DNA of 64,000 bases from Paguma larvata (lineage: Eukaryota; Chordata; Mammalia; Carnivora; Viverridae). This document shows positions 63,540 through 64,000 of this stretch, in pieces. Each line of letters starts with the position of its first letter. Positions within the stretch are counted from its first letter, which is position 1. The notes beneath the pieces are model-generated. The model saw only the letters and a list, made by a program, of their open reading frames with translations. It had not been told where the DNA came from and ran no database searches. The stretch is taken from contig JAINVK010001077.1 in the NCBI GenBank assembly GCA_030068075.1, positions 62,001 through 126,000 on the forward strand, given 5' to 3'. The position numbers were made by a program, and so were the translations under genes.

Positions 63540-63717
63540 GTGGTCTTAAAATGTAGTCCTTGAAGCTGCAGTATTGGCGCGGACTTGTCAGAAAGGCACA
63601 TTTCCAAGGCCCACCCCACATTTAACCAATCCGAATATCTGGGGGACATGTGCAGCAAACTGTGCTTGTGCAAGCCCTCCAGGCAATTCTGATGCACGCT
63701 CGAGTTTGAGAATCACC
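63540..63717 (-). mobile_element. MER5A hAT-Charlie element
   Basis: Read on the minus strand it begins with GATTCTCAAACTCGAGCGTG and CATCAGAATTGCCTGGAG, the left end of MER5A, and closes with an inverted-repeat-like TTTTAAGACCACT. Nearly full length, about 180 bp. Confidence 0.85.
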
Positions 63718-63779
63718 GTGCCTCACGCTGTCACCTTCAAATCCCCCAAATACTGAATTTCAAAACATATCTGCAGACT

Positions 63780-64000
63780 TCCATTTCCAGAAAGATGGAG
63801 TAGATGGACTTTCCCCTATTCTCCCCACTAGGTACAGCTAAAACCTCTGGACATTACTTATAAAACAAACCCAAGAAGACACTGAAAAGTGGGAAGAAAA
63901 AGGCAGATGGAGGAGAAAACTCGGGATGCAAACAACTAAACGGTGCTGAATGCTCTCCACTTGCTGGAGAAGCTGGCAACCCCAAATGCCAAAAGGCACA
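63780..64000 (+). mobile_element. Possible L1 5' region
   Basis: CTTCCATTTCCAGAAAGATG resembles the start of old L1 5' UTRs. It runs off the window, so this is uncertain. Confidence 0.35.

Larger units (their letters stand above)
50218..64000. other. Intergenic region upstream of INTS6L
   Basis: 13.8 kb with repeats only. Segments 50218-50830, 50970-51420, 52420-53060, 53430-54530, 56480-57880, 58900-59830 and 61580-62360 contain nothing I can identify as a gene. No exon-like conserved protein was found on either strand. Confidence 0.75.

Overview
The window is mammalian nuclear DNA, almost certainly from a cat-family carnivore (Felidae). It carries about thirty tRNA-Lys-derived carnivore SINEs of the felid type, with a tRNA-like head, a CT-rich middle and an AATAAA-rich tail, many flanked by clear target-site duplications. 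It also holds carnivore L1 3' ends and older MIR, L2, MER5A and hAT-type relics. Exons are short and widely spaced, as in vertebrates. No bacterial, organellar or CRISPR features are present.

One protein-coding gene is recognisable: INTS6L (older name DDX26B), the paralogue of Integrator subunit INTS6. It lies on the minus strand. Fourteen coding exons are in the window, from the ATG at 49772 down to 1016. They join into one open frame of 1884 nt, or 628 residues, with every codon phase matching and every intron GT-AG. The C-terminal part of the protein lies beyond position 1. In human, INTS6L is X-linked (Xq26.3), so this is probably felid X chromosome; that is inference.

Layout: 1-26557 holds coding exons 3-14 separated by 0.2-7.3 kb introns. 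26558-49442 is a 22.9 kb intron 2 full of transposon relics. 48540-50110 is a CpG island holding exons 1 and 2, separated by a 141-bp intron, plus the 5' UTR and promoter. 50110-64000 is upstream intergenic sequence with repeats only and no recognised neighbour gene.

Points worth a second look: intron 1 is a multiple of three and has no stop codon. Two perfect hairpins stand side by side at 28133-28201, and other perfect palindromes occur elsewhere in the introns. Two relics of the same DNA transposon are each split by a SINE at nearly the same place in the same relative orientation. Two SINEs at 55354-55787 share three copies of one target sequence. An octamer and CCAAT boxes sit upstream of the INTS6L 5' region, with a YY1-type site inside intron 2. 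I found no evidence of a new defence, toxin or viral system here.
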